DNA from: Candidatus Rokuibacteriota bacterium
Lineage (GTDB): Bacteria; Methylomirabilota; Methylomirabilia; Rokubacteriales; CSP1-6
NCBI GenBank assembly: GCA_003220535.1
Contig: QHSU01000069.1
Location: 78,328 to 142,327, forward strand
Reading direction: 5' to 3'
Length of the DNA stretch: 64,000 bases
The translations under genes were made by a program, and so were the position numbers. Shown one piece after another: positions 42,845-52,026 of this stretch; within the stretch, counting starts at the first letter, position 1, and each line of letters opens with the position of its first letter. The notes beneath the pieces were generated by a model. That model saw only the letters and a program-made list of their open reading frames with translations. It was not told the origin of the DNA and did no database searches.

Positions 42845-44050
42845 TTACGGCGCGGGATAGACGACGTTGGCGCCGGGCGCCGCGGACTCGCGCGGCCAGA
42901 CGATGACCCATCGCCCGTTCTGGCTCTGCTTGACCTTCGTGTGCTCGGCCCCGTAGTTGTTCTCGCCCTCGAAGGAGAGCTGGCCGAACGGCGTGTCGAT
43001 CCGGTTGGCCTTGATCCAGGCGGCGATCGCCTTGTCGTCGAGACTCTTCGCGGCGTTCACGGCGGCCTCGAGCAGAAGCCACGCGGTCAGCGACCCCGCC
43101 GCCTGGCTCTCCACGAAGGGGTAGGGCAGGCCGGCCTGCTTGGCCCGCTCGCCGAAGAGCTTGCAGAGGGCGTCGGCGGCCGGATTGCTCGTCATCGGCG
43201 GGTGCGCCTCGAACGTGCTGTAAGCGAACGCGAACGCCGAGCCCGGCGCCGTGAGCAGCGGCCCGGGCGACGGGAACAGGTGGTACTGACCGCGCGGCCG
43301 GTAGCCGATCGTCTGGAACGCGTCGAGCAACAGGTTGCCATCGAGCCCGATCGTGCCGACCCACAGGAAATCGGCGTCCGCCTCCTTGATGCGCGCGGCG
43401 ATCGGCGCGAAGTCGCGGTTGCCGAACTCGTATTCCAGATAGAGGACCACCTTCACGCCGCGGGCGGTCGCCACGTCGCGGGCCCCGGCGGAGATGAACT
43501 GCACGGAGGGAAACTTGCTCGTCACGATCGCGATCGTTTTCGGCGGACGGCCGGTCGACGCGAGAGCGTCCAGGAGCTTCGCGGGCACGACCTTCTCGGA
43601 TTCGAAGGCGAGCCCGCTGGCCGAGAAGTGCATCGGATACTTCGCCAGCTTCGGAATGCCGAAGGTGTGATGGATCAGCACCTTCTGGTAGCGCTGCGCC
43701 ACCGCCATCGCCGAGAGGATGGCGCCGGTCGCGTAGGGCCCGAGGATCAGATCGACCTTGTCGACGGTGATCAACCGCTCGTAGAGGGTCCGGGCCACGT
43801 CGGGCTTGGACTGGTCGTCGAGCAACACCCACTCGATGGGCCGGCCCAGGAAGCCCTGGCGCTTGTTGATCTGCTCGACGGAGATCTCGCCGGCGATCTT
43901 GTGGACCATCGACGTCGCCGCCAGCGGCCCGGTCAACGCCAGCGTGCTGCCGATCCTCACCGGCGGCCCGGCCGGCGCGGCGGCCCCCGGCGCGGCCGCC
44001 GCCAGCGCGGCGAGGACCAGGAGGAGAAGCGATGCGATCCTGCCGCTCAA
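42845..44050 (-). CDS. Branched-chain amino acid-type ABC transporter substrate-binding protein
   Basis: 401 aa of the LivJ/peripla_BP_6 family. Signal peptide: IASLLLLVLAALAAAAPGAAA. Mature part starts VRIGSTLALTGPLAATSMVH; further landmarks are EWVLLDDQSKPDVARTLYER and VDLILGPYATGAILSAM. TTG start at 44050. Genes for the matching ATPases and permeases lie just upstream (45097-48387), separated only by a dioxygenase gene. In bacteria of this type such binding proteins often bind aromatic acids or amides rather than amino acids. Confidence 0.95.
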   Translation of the reverse strand: MSGRIASLLLLVLAALAAAAPGAAAPAGPPVRIGSTLALTGPLAATSMVHKIAGEISVEQINKRQGFLGRPIEWVLLDDQSKPDVARTLYERLITVDKVDLILGPYATGAILSAMAVAQRYQKVLIHHTFGIPKLAKYPMHFSASGLAFESEKVVPAKLLDALASTGRPPKTIAIVTSKFPSVQFISAGARDVATARGVKVVLYLEYEFGNRDFAPIAARIKEADADFLWVGTIGLDGNLLLDAFQTIGYRPRGQYHLFPSPGPLLTAPGSAFAFAYSTFEAHPPMTSNPAADALCKLFGERAKQAGLPYPFVESQAAGSLTAWLLLEAAVNAAKSLDDKAIAAWIKANRIDTPFGQLSFEGENNYGAEHTKVKQSQNGRWVIVWPRESAAPGANVVYPAP

Positions 44051-44060
44051 ATGTGGTGCC

Positions 44061-45008
44061 TCAGGCGATCACACGAGTGAGGAACCTCTCCGGCGGCCGC
44101 TCGCCCCACTGGGAAACGAGCCCGTCTTCCGCCGAGATCAAGTTCGATCCGTTCTTCCGGTTCAGACGGTCGGTGTCCGACCAGTGCTCGTGCACGCGGC
44201 CCCACGGGTCCGCCCAGTAGTCGTAGATCTGGCTCCCGAGGAGGTGCCGGCCGATCCCCCACATGTGCTCGTACTTGCCGAGGTTCCTCAGATACTCGTG
44301 CCCCGTGAACACGTCGTCGATGTCCGCCACCTCGAAGGACAGGTGGTTCAGGCCGGCCCGCTCGTTCCGGACGCAGAAGAACACGTGATGGTCGACGTAC
44401 GTGTCCCCACGATCGAGTCGGTTGAACGAGCCGATGATGTTGTCCTTGCTGCCCGCGTACACGTCGTCCGAGCAGATGAACCCGAGCGTGTCGCGGAACC
44501 ACCGCGCCGTCTCCACCACCTTGGGCGAGGCCATCACCCCGTGGCCGATCCGCTTCACCCGTGCGGGGCCCCGGTGGATCCTCATCAGCTTGCCGGCGCG
44601 CTTGAGGGCGTCCGACCCGAGGTTCAACGGCTGGCGCTTCACCGGGATCGGCTTGAGCTTCTTCATCCCGTACACGACCTCGACCTGATACCCGTTGGGC
44701 TCCTTCAGCCGGACCCGCTTGCCCCCGCCGGGCTCGTCGATGTCCTCGACACCGGACGCGCCCGGGGCCTTCGCCACCCGCTTGAGGTCCTCCAGGCTGG
44801 CCGCGTAGTACGCGAGCCCCACGAAGCCGGGATCGCCCTTCTCCGTGACGTGGAGATGGTGGGCCGGATCGGTTCCGCGCATGTAGAGCGCGGTCGGCGT
44901 CCGCGCCGTCCGCACCATCCCGAAGTTGGTCAGGAACTCCTCGGCCACGTCGAGGTCCGGCGCCCGAAGCCGCCCGTACGCCAGGTCCGTCACCTTGATC
45001 AGTGCCAT
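44061..45008 (-). CDS. Two-domain VOC extradiol dioxygenase-like protein
   Basis: 315 aa, two VOC modules as in 2,3-dihydroxybiphenyl/catechol 2,3-dioxygenases. The C-terminal module carries the metal set: H in RIGHGVMASPKVVE, H in LNHLSFEVAD and E in GRVHEHWSD. ATG at 45008 chosen; the frame runs further up but only this start gives the normal MALIKVTDLAYGRLRAPDLD opening. It is embedded between the ATPase and binding-protein genes of the transporter, so ring cleavage of the imported compound is a reasonable guess. Confidence 0.92.
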   Translation of the reverse strand: MALIKVTDLAYGRLRAPDLDVAEEFLTNFGMVRTARTPTALYMRGTDPAHHLHVTEKGDPGFVGLAYYAASLEDLKRVAKAPGASGVEDIDEPGGGKRVRLKEPNGYQVEVVYGMKKLKPIPVKRQPLNLGSDALKRAGKLMRIHRGPARVKRIGHGVMASPKVVETARWFRDTLGFICSDDVYAGSKDNIIGSFNRLDRGDTYVDHHVFFCVRNERAGLNHLSFEVADIDDVFTGHEYLRNLGKYEHMWGIGRHLLGSQIYDYWADPWGRVHEHWSDTDRLNRKNGSNLISAEDGLVSQWGERPPERFLTRVIA

Positions 45009-45096
45009 CGTTCTCTCCTCCTGTTTGCGGACGCTCGACATGCTAGACCACCGTCGATCCGAGGGCAAGATTCCGCATCGACTCAAAATTTCACGG

Positions 45097-45804
45097 TCAC
45101 TGCTGGCCGAGGTAGGCTTCGCGGATCCGGGCATCCTGCGCGAGCTCCGACGGAGCCCCTTCGGCCACGATACGCCCCTGCTCGAGGACATATGCCCGGG
45201 CGGCGATGGCGAAGGCCTGGATGACGTTTTGCTCGACCAGCAGCACCGCGACGCCGTCGGCGTGGATGCCGGCGACGACCTCGAACACCTGATCGACGAT
45301 TTGTGGCGCGAGCCCGAGCGATGGCTCGTCGAGCAGCAGGAGTCGCGGCACGGCCATCAGCGCCCGACCGATGGCGACCATCTGCTGCTGGCCGCCGGAG
45401 AGCGAGCCGGCGAGCTGTCGCCGGCGCTCGCGCAGGATCGGAAAGGTCGCGTAGACCCGCTCGAGGCTCCGGCCGCGCAACCTCCGCGCTGGCGGCGCGT
45501 AGCAGCCGATCTCCAGGTTCTCCTCGACGGTCATGGCCGGAAAGAGGCGGCGGCCTTCGGGGACGAGCGCGATGCCGTGGCGGCAAAGGTCGTGCGCCGG
45601 TACCGACGCCAGATCGCCACCGTCGAGGCGGACGGTTCCGGCCCTGATCGGCAAGAGGCCGGCGATCGCGTTGATCAGTGTCGTCTTGCCGGCGCCGTTC
45701 GGTCCCACCACGGTGACGAGGTCGCGCGGGCGGACGCTGAGCGACACGTCCCAGACGGCGACGGCGTCGCCGTGGGCCACTTCGAGGTGCTCGACCTCAA
45801 GCAT
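45097..45804 (-). CDS. livF: Branched-chain amino acid-type ABC transporter ATP-binding protein LivF
   Basis: 235 aa. Walker A GPNGAGKTT, Q-loop region around HGIALVPEGRRLFPAMTVEEN, signature LSGGQQQ, Walker B LLLLDEPSLGL, and H-loop replaced by the LivF-type LLVEQN. The LivF hallmark VPEGRRLFP distinguishes it from LivG. ATG at 45804 begins MLEVEHLEV and overlaps the end of the preceding fusion gene by 8 bp. It energises uptake together with the LivG domain of that fusion. Confidence 0.97.
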   Translation of the reverse strand: MLEVEHLEVAHGDAVAVWDVSLSVRPRDLVTVVGPNGAGKTTLINAIAGLLPIRAGTVRLDGGDLASVPAHDLCRHGIALVPEGRRLFPAMTVEENLEIGCYAPPARRLRGRSLERVYATFPILRERRRQLAGSLSGGQQQMVAIGRALMAVPRLLLLDEPSLGLAPQIVDQVFEVVAGIHADGVAVLLVEQNVIQAFAIAARAYVLEQGRIVAEGAPSELAQDARIREAYLGQQ

Positions 45805-47542
45805 AGGCCTTTCCGAGATACGCCCGCACGACCTCCGGGTCGCGCATGACCTGGCGCGGAAGTCCTTCGGCAATGACCTGCCCGTAGCTCAGCACCACCA
45901 CGCGATCGGCGAGGTCGAGGACGGCCCGCATGATGTGCTCGACGAATACGACCGTCGTGCCGCGGTCGCGAATCCGGCGAACGAGCCGGAGGGCGTCGGT
46001 CATCTGCGCCGGGGTCAGACCCGAGAGTACCTCGTCCAGCAGCACCAGGCGCGGCTCGGACGCGAGCGCGCGCGCCAGATCGAGGAACTTCCGCTCGAGC
46101 AGGTTCAGCTCGTCGGGCAACGCGTCGGCTTTGGCCTCGAGACCGGTGAAGGCCAGCCACGATCGCGCGAGGCTCCGTCCCCGTTCGAGGCCGTGACCGG
46201 CGCCGAACATCGCCGCCAGGGCGACGTTGTCGACGACGCTGAGGCGACGGAACGAGCGCGGGATCTGGTACGTGCGGGACAGGCCGAGGCCGGCGATCCG
46301 GTGCGCCGTGACCCGGGCGATGTCCCGGCCGTCGAGCACGACCGAGCCGCCGTCGGGCCGGTAGTAGCCGCTGACCACGTTGATCAGCGTCGACTTGCCC
46401 GACCCGTTGGGCCCGATGAGGCCCAGGATCTCGCCGGCGCGGACCTCGAGTGTCACGCCCGCCAGGGCCTGGAGGCCGCGGAACGCCTTCTTCACGTCGG
46501 TGCAGCCGAGCAGCGGGACGGCGGCCGGGCGTGACGGGACCCCCGTCGCCAGCGCGAGGGCGCCGCTCGCGACTGGTGCGGCGACCGGTGCCGTCGCCCG
46601 ACGCGCGCGTCGTCGGAGCCCGCCCGCCACGCCGTCGGGCAGGAACACGATGACGACGATCAGGATGGCCCCGATCAGCGCGCGATTCAGGACCGCGCTC
46701 TCGCCGCCGGTGAGGGACTGGGTGAGCGCGGTGACGATCACGGCGCCCAGGGCCGGGCCGTACCAGAATCGCGTGCCGCCGAGCGCGGCCATCATGATCG
46801 CGTCCACGGCGAGGCCGACGGAGAACGTCTCGGCGACGGTCACGTACGTCACGAACATCGCGTGAATCCCGCCGATCAGCCCGGCGATGAAACAGCTCAG
46901 CGCGAAGGCGACGAGCTTGTAACGGTATGTGGGGACCCCGAGGACCTCGGCGACGTCCTCGTCGTCGCGGATGGCGAAGAGGCCCATGCCCCAGCGCGAG
47001 CGGTAGATCGCGAGGGCGGCGAAGGCGGAGAGGAGCGCGACCGCGAGGGCCAGGTGGTAGAGCGTCGTCGCCGGCGCGCCGAGCAGCGTCGGGATGGGGA
47101 CCGCGGCCAGGAATACTCCCGGGCCGCCGTCGATCTTGGTGTTGAGGGCGATGGTGGACAGCACGAAGGTGACGGCGAGCGTGAGGAGCCCGAAGAGCTC
47201 GCCGCGGACACCGCGGACGCGGAAGACGACCGCCGCGATCGCGGTTCCGAGGAGTGTGGCGACCAGTCCCGCTGCCGGCAACGTCCAGAGGAACGGGACG
47301 TTGAAGGCGGTCGTGAGGGTCGCCGTGGCGTAGACGCCGGCGCCGAAGAACGCCGCGTGGCCGAAGCTGAAGTAGCCGGCGTACCCGCTGAGGATGTTCC
47401 AGCTCGTGGCCAGCGACACCCAGAAGAACACCAGATAGAGGAACGTCTCGTAGAAGGCCGGGAGCCTGAGCGCCGGCACCAGAGCCAGCGCGACGCCTGC
47501 GACGACGAGGGGGAGCGCCGGGGCGAGCCGGGACGCGTTCAC
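45797..47542 (-). CDS. Fused LivM permease - LivG ATP-binding protein
   Basis: 581 aa from a GTG start overlapping the LivH stop (GTGA). Residues about 1-310 are a LivM permease with multiple helices (NILSGYAGYFSFGHAAFFGAGV, RGVRGELFGLLTLAV, FAIRDDEDVAEVLGV). After a short Ala/Arg/Pro linker (RRRARRATAPVAAPVASGAL), residues about 345-581 are a LivG ATPase: Walker A GPNGSGKST, SRTYQIPRSFRRLSVVDNV, Walker B LVLLDEVLSGL. The usual ABC signature LSGGQ is degenerate here (LNLLERKFLDLARALA), as in LivG proteins of this group. The fusion fixes one ATPase to one permease half. Confidence 0.95.
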   Translation of the reverse strand: MNASRLAPALPLVVAGVALALVPALRLPAFYETFLYLVFFWVSLATSWNILSGYAGYFSFGHAAFFGAGVYATATLTTAFNVPFLWTLPAAGLVATLLGTAIAAVVFRVRGVRGELFGLLTLAVTFVLSTIALNTKIDGGPGVFLAAVPIPTLLGAPATTLYHLALAVALLSAFAALAIYRSRWGMGLFAIRDDEDVAEVLGVPTYRYKLVAFALSCFIAGLIGGIHAMFVTYVTVAETFSVGLAVDAIMMAALGGTRFWYGPALGAVIVTALTQSLTGGESAVLNRALIGAILIVVIVFLPDGVAGGLRRRARRATAPVAAPVASGALALATGVPSRPAAVPLLGCTDVKKAFRGLQALAGVTLEVRAGEILGLIGPNGSGKSTLINVVSGYYRPDGGSVVLDGRDIARVTAHRIAGLGLSRTYQIPRSFRRLSVVDNVALAAMFGAGHGLERGRSLARSWLAFTGLEAKADALPDELNLLERKFLDLARALASEPRLVLLDEVLSGLTPAQMTDALRLVRRIRDRGTTVVFVEHIMRAVLDLADRVVVLSYGQVIAEGLPRQVMRDPEVVRAYLGKAYA

Positions 47543-48387
47543 AGCTCGGGCCGCAACAACAAGATCACGATCAGCAGCGTGAAGGACACGAGCGGAGCCC
47601 AGCCCGGCGCGGTGACGGCCATGGTCAGCGCTTCGCTGGTGGCGATGAAGACCGAGGCGGCGAGCAGGCCGAAGGCGTTGCCGAGCCGGCCGATGATCAC
47701 CGCGGCGAAGACGACGCCGATCCACGAGTAGATCTGCGACGGCGCCAGCGTGTGGTTGAGCGCGATGAAGAGGCCCGCGACGGCCGCGTACGCCGAGCTC
47801 AAGCCGGCGAGCAGCAGCGCCAGGCGGCGACGGTTGACGCCGAAGGCGCCGGCCATCGGCCCGTCCTGCGCGCTCGCCCGCGCGGCCTTGCCGAGGTAGC
47901 TCCAGCGGAGCCACGCCCAGGTGCCGAGCGTCAGAAGCGCGGCCGCGCCGAAGGCGAGGAGCCCCGTCAGGCCCACGAAGAGCGTGCCGACCCTCAAGGA
48001 CACGCGCGTGTACGGCCACTCGAGGCGCCGGAAATCGGCGGTCCAGATCCACTGGATCAGACTCTCGAGGATGACCGTGAGCCCGAAGGTCACGATCAAC
48101 GACGTCAGCTCGTTGATCTTGAAGCGCAGGAACCCCGCCTCCAGCGCGATGCCGACGACGAAGAAGCCGGGCACGATGACCACGAGCGTCAGGATCGGGT
48201 CGAGCCCGAAGGCCGTCGCGAGCTGGTAGGTGAGGTACGCCCCGAGAAACGCCAGCGCGAAGTTGGCGAGGTTGATGACGCGGAGCAGGCCCCAGGTCAG
48301 GCTGAGTCCCAGGCCGAGCAGCGCGTAGAGACCGCCCGTGAAGAGCCCCGCGAGGAGCGACTGGCCGATCAGATTCAGGCTGGGCAG
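47539..48387 (-). CDS. livH: Branched-chain amino acid-type ABC transporter permease LivH (apparent CTG start)
   Basis: About 282 aa if initiated at the CTG at 48387. The N-terminal family segment NLIGQSLLAGLFTGGLYALL and LSLTWGLLRVINLANFA is encoded in frame upstream of the first ATG/GTG/TTG (48183), which would delete the first two helices. No standard start exists between the in-frame stop near 48434 and 48183. GAGGGGAG lies 9 bp before the CTG, so CTG initiation is the best reading; a point error in the start codon is the alternative. The rest is typical LivH (FLRFKINELTSLIVTFGLTV). Pairs with the LivM domain of the next gene. Confidence 0.88.
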   Translation of the reverse strand: MPSLNLIGQSLLAGLFTGGLYALLGLGLSLTWGLLRVINLANFALAFLGAYLTYQLATAFGLDPILTLVVIVPGFFVVGIALEAGFLRFKINELTSLIVTFGLTVILESLIQWIWTADFRRLEWPYTRVSLRVGTLFVGLTGLLAFGAAALLTLGTWAWLRWSYLGKAARASAQDGPMAGAFGVNRRRLALLLAGLSSAYAAVAGLFIALNHTLAPSQIYSWIGVVFAAVIIGRLGNAFGLLAASVFIATSEALTMAVTAPGWAPLVSFTLLIVILLLRPEL

Positions 48388-48448
48388 GGCGCGGTGCTCC
48401 CCTCGTCGCGCCGAGCGCGACAGCGTCGAGCGGAATTACGGGCCGGCA

Positions 48449-49663
48449 TTATACCGGGATTCGTACGTGCTCGGGCCGGACGCCGACGCCGACCACCCGG
48501 GCCGGAATCCGACGCAGCAGGGGAAAGCGCTCGAACAGGCGGAGCGCCCACGGAACAGCGAGGGTCTGGCCCCGGCTACCGAGGACACGCGTGACGATGC
48601 GATTCTGGATCACGATCTGGAATCGCTGCACGATCCGCGTGGCGGGCAAGCGCCGCCGCTGGACCCGGAGCAGGTGATCGACCGAGAGTGTTCCGTCGCG
48701 AAGCGGCGCCGCCAGGAGGTTCGCGGTCGCGACGGCGTCCTGGATTGCGAGATTGATTCCGACGCCGCCGACCGGCGACATGGCGTGAGCGGCGTCACCG
48801 ATGCACAGGAGCCCCGGCCGGTACCAGGTCGTCAGCCGGTCGACGAGCACCGTCAGCAGCTTCACGTCGTCCCAGCTGCGGATGTCGGCCACTCGATCCC
48901 TGACGAACGGGGCGAGGTCCGCGACGCCGTCGCGAAAGGCCGGGAGCCCCTCTCGCCGAATCTCCTCGAGGGTGCCTTTGGGAATGACGTAGCCGCACTG
49001 CCAGTAGTCACCCCGATTGAGCATGACGAAGACCCGCCCGGCCTGGAACCGGCCCATGACCGCGGGGGAGTCCTCGGGTCGCCGGGAGATTCGGAACCAC
49101 AGTACGTCCATCGGAGCGCCCAGCTCTTCGACCGGGAGCTTCGCCTTCTGGCGGACCACCGAGTGCCGGCCGTCGGCGCCAACGACGAGCTTGGCGCGCA
49201 CCTCGAGGCGGCCCTCCGGCGCCCCGACCTCGACACCGACCACGCCGCCCCGCTCCTCGAGGAGGCCCACCACCTCGGCGCGCATCCGGAGCTTGAAGGT
49301 CGGGTAGCGGGCCGCCTGCTCCGCGAGAAAGTTCAAGAAGTCCCACTGGGGCAAGAACGCGATGAACCCGCAGCGCGTCGGCAGATGGGTGAAGTCGGCG
49401 AACGGCACCGTCACGTCGCCGATCTGCACGGTCAGCTGGTGCACCTTCTGGTGCGGCAGCTTCAGGAAGTCCTCCAGCAGCCCGAGCTCGTGCATGACCT
49501 CGAGCGTGGACGGATGGATCGTGTCGCCGCGGAAGTCGCGCAGGAAGTCGGCGTGCTTCTCGAGCACGAGGACCTCGACGCCTGCGTGGGCGAGGAGCAG
49601 CCCGAGCATCATCCCGGCCGGCCCTCCGCCGGCGATGCAACAGGTCGTCGAGAGGGAGGCCAC
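48449..49663 (-). CDS. FAD-dependent monooxygenase (class A, PHBH-like)
   Basis: 404 aa. Dinucleotide fold at the N-terminus: CCIAGGGPAGMMLGLLLAHAG. Second FAD motif: CIGDAAHAMSPVGGVGINLAI, typical of aromatic hydroxylases. The intermediate DG motif is VVGADGRHSVVR. Such enzymes hydroxylate aromatic rings using NAD(P)H and oxygen. It lies directly upstream of LivH in the same direction, adding to the case for an aromatic substrate together with the dioxygenase at 44061-45008. Confidence 0.95.
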   Translation of the reverse strand: MASLSTTCCIAGGGPAGMMLGLLLAHAGVEVLVLEKHADFLRDFRGDTIHPSTLEVMHELGLLEDFLKLPHQKVHQLTVQIGDVTVPFADFTHLPTRCGFIAFLPQWDFLNFLAEQAARYPTFKLRMRAEVVGLLEERGGVVGVEVGAPEGRLEVRAKLVVGADGRHSVVRQKAKLPVEELGAPMDVLWFRISRRPEDSPAVMGRFQAGRVFVMLNRGDYWQCGYVIPKGTLEEIRREGLPAFRDGVADLAPFVRDRVADIRSWDDVKLLTVLVDRLTTWYRPGLLCIGDAAHAMSPVGGVGINLAIQDAVATANLLAAPLRDGTLSVDHLLRVQRRRLPATRIVQRFQIVIQNRIVTRVLGSRGQTLAVPWALRLFERFPLLRRIPARVVGVGVRPEHVRIPV

Positions 49664-49722
49664 GGCTCAGGCCGGCGCGAATGCCCTCGGCCCTGGCCCC
49701 GGCGTCGTCATGTGGAGAATCG

Positions 49723-50253
49723 TCATGTCGAGAAGAGTGGTAGCCGCTGGCCCGGCGGCAGGTTGGCGACCGCGTCCTCGAGCGTGCGCGCCTGGCGCCA
49801 CTCGCTCGCCGGACGCACGTACCCGTTCGTGCCGACCTGGTCGATGCCCCAGTAGATCTCGAGGTTGTTGCCGTCGGGATCCTGGAACTCCACGGCGATC
49901 TGACAGCCGGCGCGTCTGCGCCCTTCGAAGACGATCGGCGCGCCCTGCTTGCGCAGCCAGGTTCGCGCGCGGAACACCTCGTCGAGCGTCGCCACCTCGA
50001 AGGCGAAGTGGTTCAGGCTGCTCCGCTCATTGTTCTTGGCGCCTCCGACCAGCGCCACACCGTGGTGGTCGGCGTTGCAGCGCATGAAGACCATCCCGCC
50101 CGGGACCATGCTGTCCGGATAACGGTCGCTGACCTGCAGCCCGAGCACGTCAGTGTAGAAGCGCACCGACGCCTCGAGATCGGTGACGTTGAGCACGACG
50201 TGTCCGAGCTTTCGCAGCTGGAACTGGAGCGGAGCTTCCGACTTCTCTGCCAT
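49723..50253 (-). CDS. VOC family protein (glyoxalase/dioxygenase-like)
   Basis: 176 aa. Modules: LGHVVLNVTDLEASVRFYTD and LNHFAFEVATLDEVFRART; metal ligands H (LGHV), H (LNHF) and E (GNNLEIYWG). A C-terminal extension of about 35 residues (NGYVRPASEWRQARTLEDAV) is common in catechol 2,3-dioxygenase-like members. ATG follows AGGAGAA. Probably part of the leftward monooxygenase-transporter group. Confidence 0.92.
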   Translation of the reverse strand: MAEKSEAPLQFQLRKLGHVVLNVTDLEASVRFYTDVLGLQVSDRYPDSMVPGGMVFMRCNADHHGVALVGGAKNNERSSLNHFAFEVATLDEVFRARTWLRKQGAPIVFEGRRRAGCQIAVEFQDPDGNNLEIYWGIDQVGTNGYVRPASEWRQARTLEDAVANLPPGQRLPLFST

Positions 50254-50280
50254 GGTCGTTCTCCTTACTCCGTAGTCGCG

Positions 50281-50457
50281 CTACTGCGTCGCCAGCGTCT
50301 GCCGGCGCCCCCGGTGGTACTTGCACCCCGAGGGCTCCGTCCCGGCGAACTTGGCCACTCCGGCGGGCGGGGTCTGGCGGAAGGCGACGGCGACCGGCCG
50401 GCGCCGCAGGCCGAGGCTGTCGGTGAGCTGGCGCGCCACGGTGCGATAGTCCGTCAC
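50281..50457 (-). pseudogene. Truncated DUF169 family gene (N-terminal fragment)
   Basis: 58 codons from a GTG start: VTDYRTVARQLTDSLGLRRR, PVAVAFRQTPPAGVAKFAGT, EPSGCKYHRGRR. This is the usual opening of DUF169 proteins, which are about 220-250 aa. Similarity ends just after EPSGC, and a stop follows within a dozen codons. No continuation is seen in other frames before the VOC gene at 50253, so the rest was deleted. Confidence 0.65.
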
Positions 50458-50482
50458 GGTTGGGCTCCGATGCGCGCGATGC

Positions 50483-51799
50483 TCACATCGCGGTCTTGAC
50501 GATGCGCCCGCTCGCTTCCACGTACCATTTCTCGCTGGGGAACGACTTGCCGGCGAGGGTCGCCGCAATCCAGTCGGCGGCGAGGATCGGTGGAAAGGGG
50601 CCGAGGTTCGCAGCAGGCACGTTGCCGACGGAATGACGCGAGTCCTGGTAGACGACCAGGCGCTTGGGCCCCCGGAGGGCCTTCATCAGGCGCTCGGTGT
50701 GCTCGAGCGGGGACAGCTCGTCGAATTCACCCGCGACGCAGAGATACGGCGCGCAGATCTTCTCCGCGTGTCCCTCCCAGGTCATGCTCTTGCGGAACTC
50801 ATCGAACTTGACCTCGTCCGTGATGCCGGACATGTACATGAAGCGCATCTTGAAGGTCGGCGACGCCTCCTCGAAGATCGTGTGAAAGCCGGGCTCGTGG
50901 CACACCGCCGCCACCGCGACCGCGCGGATGCGTGGCTCGTGGGCGGCCGCGATGGTCCCGAAGAACGACCCGAAGCTGTTGCCGGCCAGGCCGATGCGGG
51001 TCGGGTCGATTTCGGCGCGCGTCGTCAGCCATTCGACCGCGGCCGTGCCGGTGGCGATCCACGCGGGCATGCTGAAGTAGATGTCGAGCACGGGGCTCTC
51101 GTACTGCCCGGGCCCGTCCAACGCCAGCACCGCCATGCCGCGCGACAGCCAGCGATCGCCGTACATGGCGACGCCGATCTCCTTGAAGCTGTCCATGCCG
51201 GGAAGCGACACCACCACCGGGATGCGCCCGCCACGATAGCCGGGCGGGAGGTGGAACCAGGCCGGCAGCGACTTGCCGCCCGGCAGCGGGATCCACGCCG
51301 CCTCGACGTGGTGGTCGGCGAGCCCCGCGTACTTCGCGTAGCACTCGCGCTTCTTGCCGTTGTAGAAGCGGTTCAGCTCGTTGTTCTCGTCGATCGGCCA
51401 CTGCGCAGCGGCCCAGTGGATGCTCGCCATGAAGTAATTCTCACGAGCCGTCACGACGTCCTCGTTCTGCCCGGCCGCCTGGGCCTTGGCCTCGCGGCGG
51501 CGCGCGACCGCCTCGAAGGCCGGCGACGCGTCGGCGAGCTTCGTGATGCGCTGGCGAATCGCGGTGAAGTCGGCGTTGGCTTCGGGACCGCAGGGTACGG
51601 AGAGATAGATGGAGCGCGGCTGATCCCAATCCATCCCGACCGATCGGATCGTGTTGTCGAGCAGCCAGCGCTGCTCGGTCCAGCGGCGCGTCAGCGGTCC
51701 GCCGTGACTCGGCGTCGACGGGCGGCTCGCGGATCCGGCGCCGGACGAGGGAGTGCCGGCTTTCACCTCGTTGACCAGCTCGAGAGAACCGTCAGGCAT
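50483..51799 (-). CDS. Alpha/beta hydrolase (FrsA/DUF1100-like, acyl or C-C bond hydrolase)
   Basis: 438 aa with a long helical N-terminal region before the hydrolase core. Core landmarks: IPVVVSLPGMDSFKEIGVAM, the nucleophile elbow IGLAGNSFGSFFGTI (serine), ICAPYLCVAGEFDELSPLEH carrying the acid, and the histidine in YQDSRHSVGNV. This layout resembles 2,6-dihydroxypseudooxynicotine hydrolase and related C-C hydrolases. No signal peptide. It heads the leftward run of genes ending at 39642. Confidence 0.92.
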   Translation of the reverse strand: MPDGSLELVNEVKAGTPSSGAGSASRPSTPSHGGPLTRRWTEQRWLLDNTIRSVGMDWDQPRSIYLSVPCGPEANADFTAIRQRITKLADASPAFEAVARRREAKAQAAGQNEDVVTARENYFMASIHWAAAQWPIDENNELNRFYNGKKRECYAKYAGLADHHVEAAWIPLPGGKSLPAWFHLPPGYRGGRIPVVVSLPGMDSFKEIGVAMYGDRWLSRGMAVLALDGPGQYESPVLDIYFSMPAWIATGTAAVEWLTTRAEIDPTRIGLAGNSFGSFFGTIAAAHEPRIRAVAVAAVCHEPGFHTIFEEASPTFKMRFMYMSGITDEVKFDEFRKSMTWEGHAEKICAPYLCVAGEFDELSPLEHTERLMKALRGPKRLVVYQDSRHSVGNVPAANLGPFPPILAADWIAATLAGKSFPSEKWYVEASGRIVKTAM

Positions 51800-52026
51800 T
51801 GCGTCGCCTCCACAGATTAGAGTCGCGCCTCGGCCGGCGGCGTCTCAGCCCCGCAACGGCCTGCGGCGCGCACCGCGTGAGTGGGCGGCCGGACACCGGC
51901 AATATACTGCGGCCCGCCAACTCTATCCAGGGAGCCCGAGCAGCGAGAGGGCGGACCTGACCGAGGACGGACCTGACGAATCGAGCTAACGGGGGTGATC
52001 GCCGAGGTTGTCTCAGCGCAGTTCGA
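51800..52026. other. Non-coding stretch
   Basis: Together with the hairpins at 52027-52097 this makes a 305-bp gap between genes at 51799 and 52105. I see no coding signal, only GC-rich sequence that may hold the promoter of the hydrolase gene. Confidence 0.4.
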
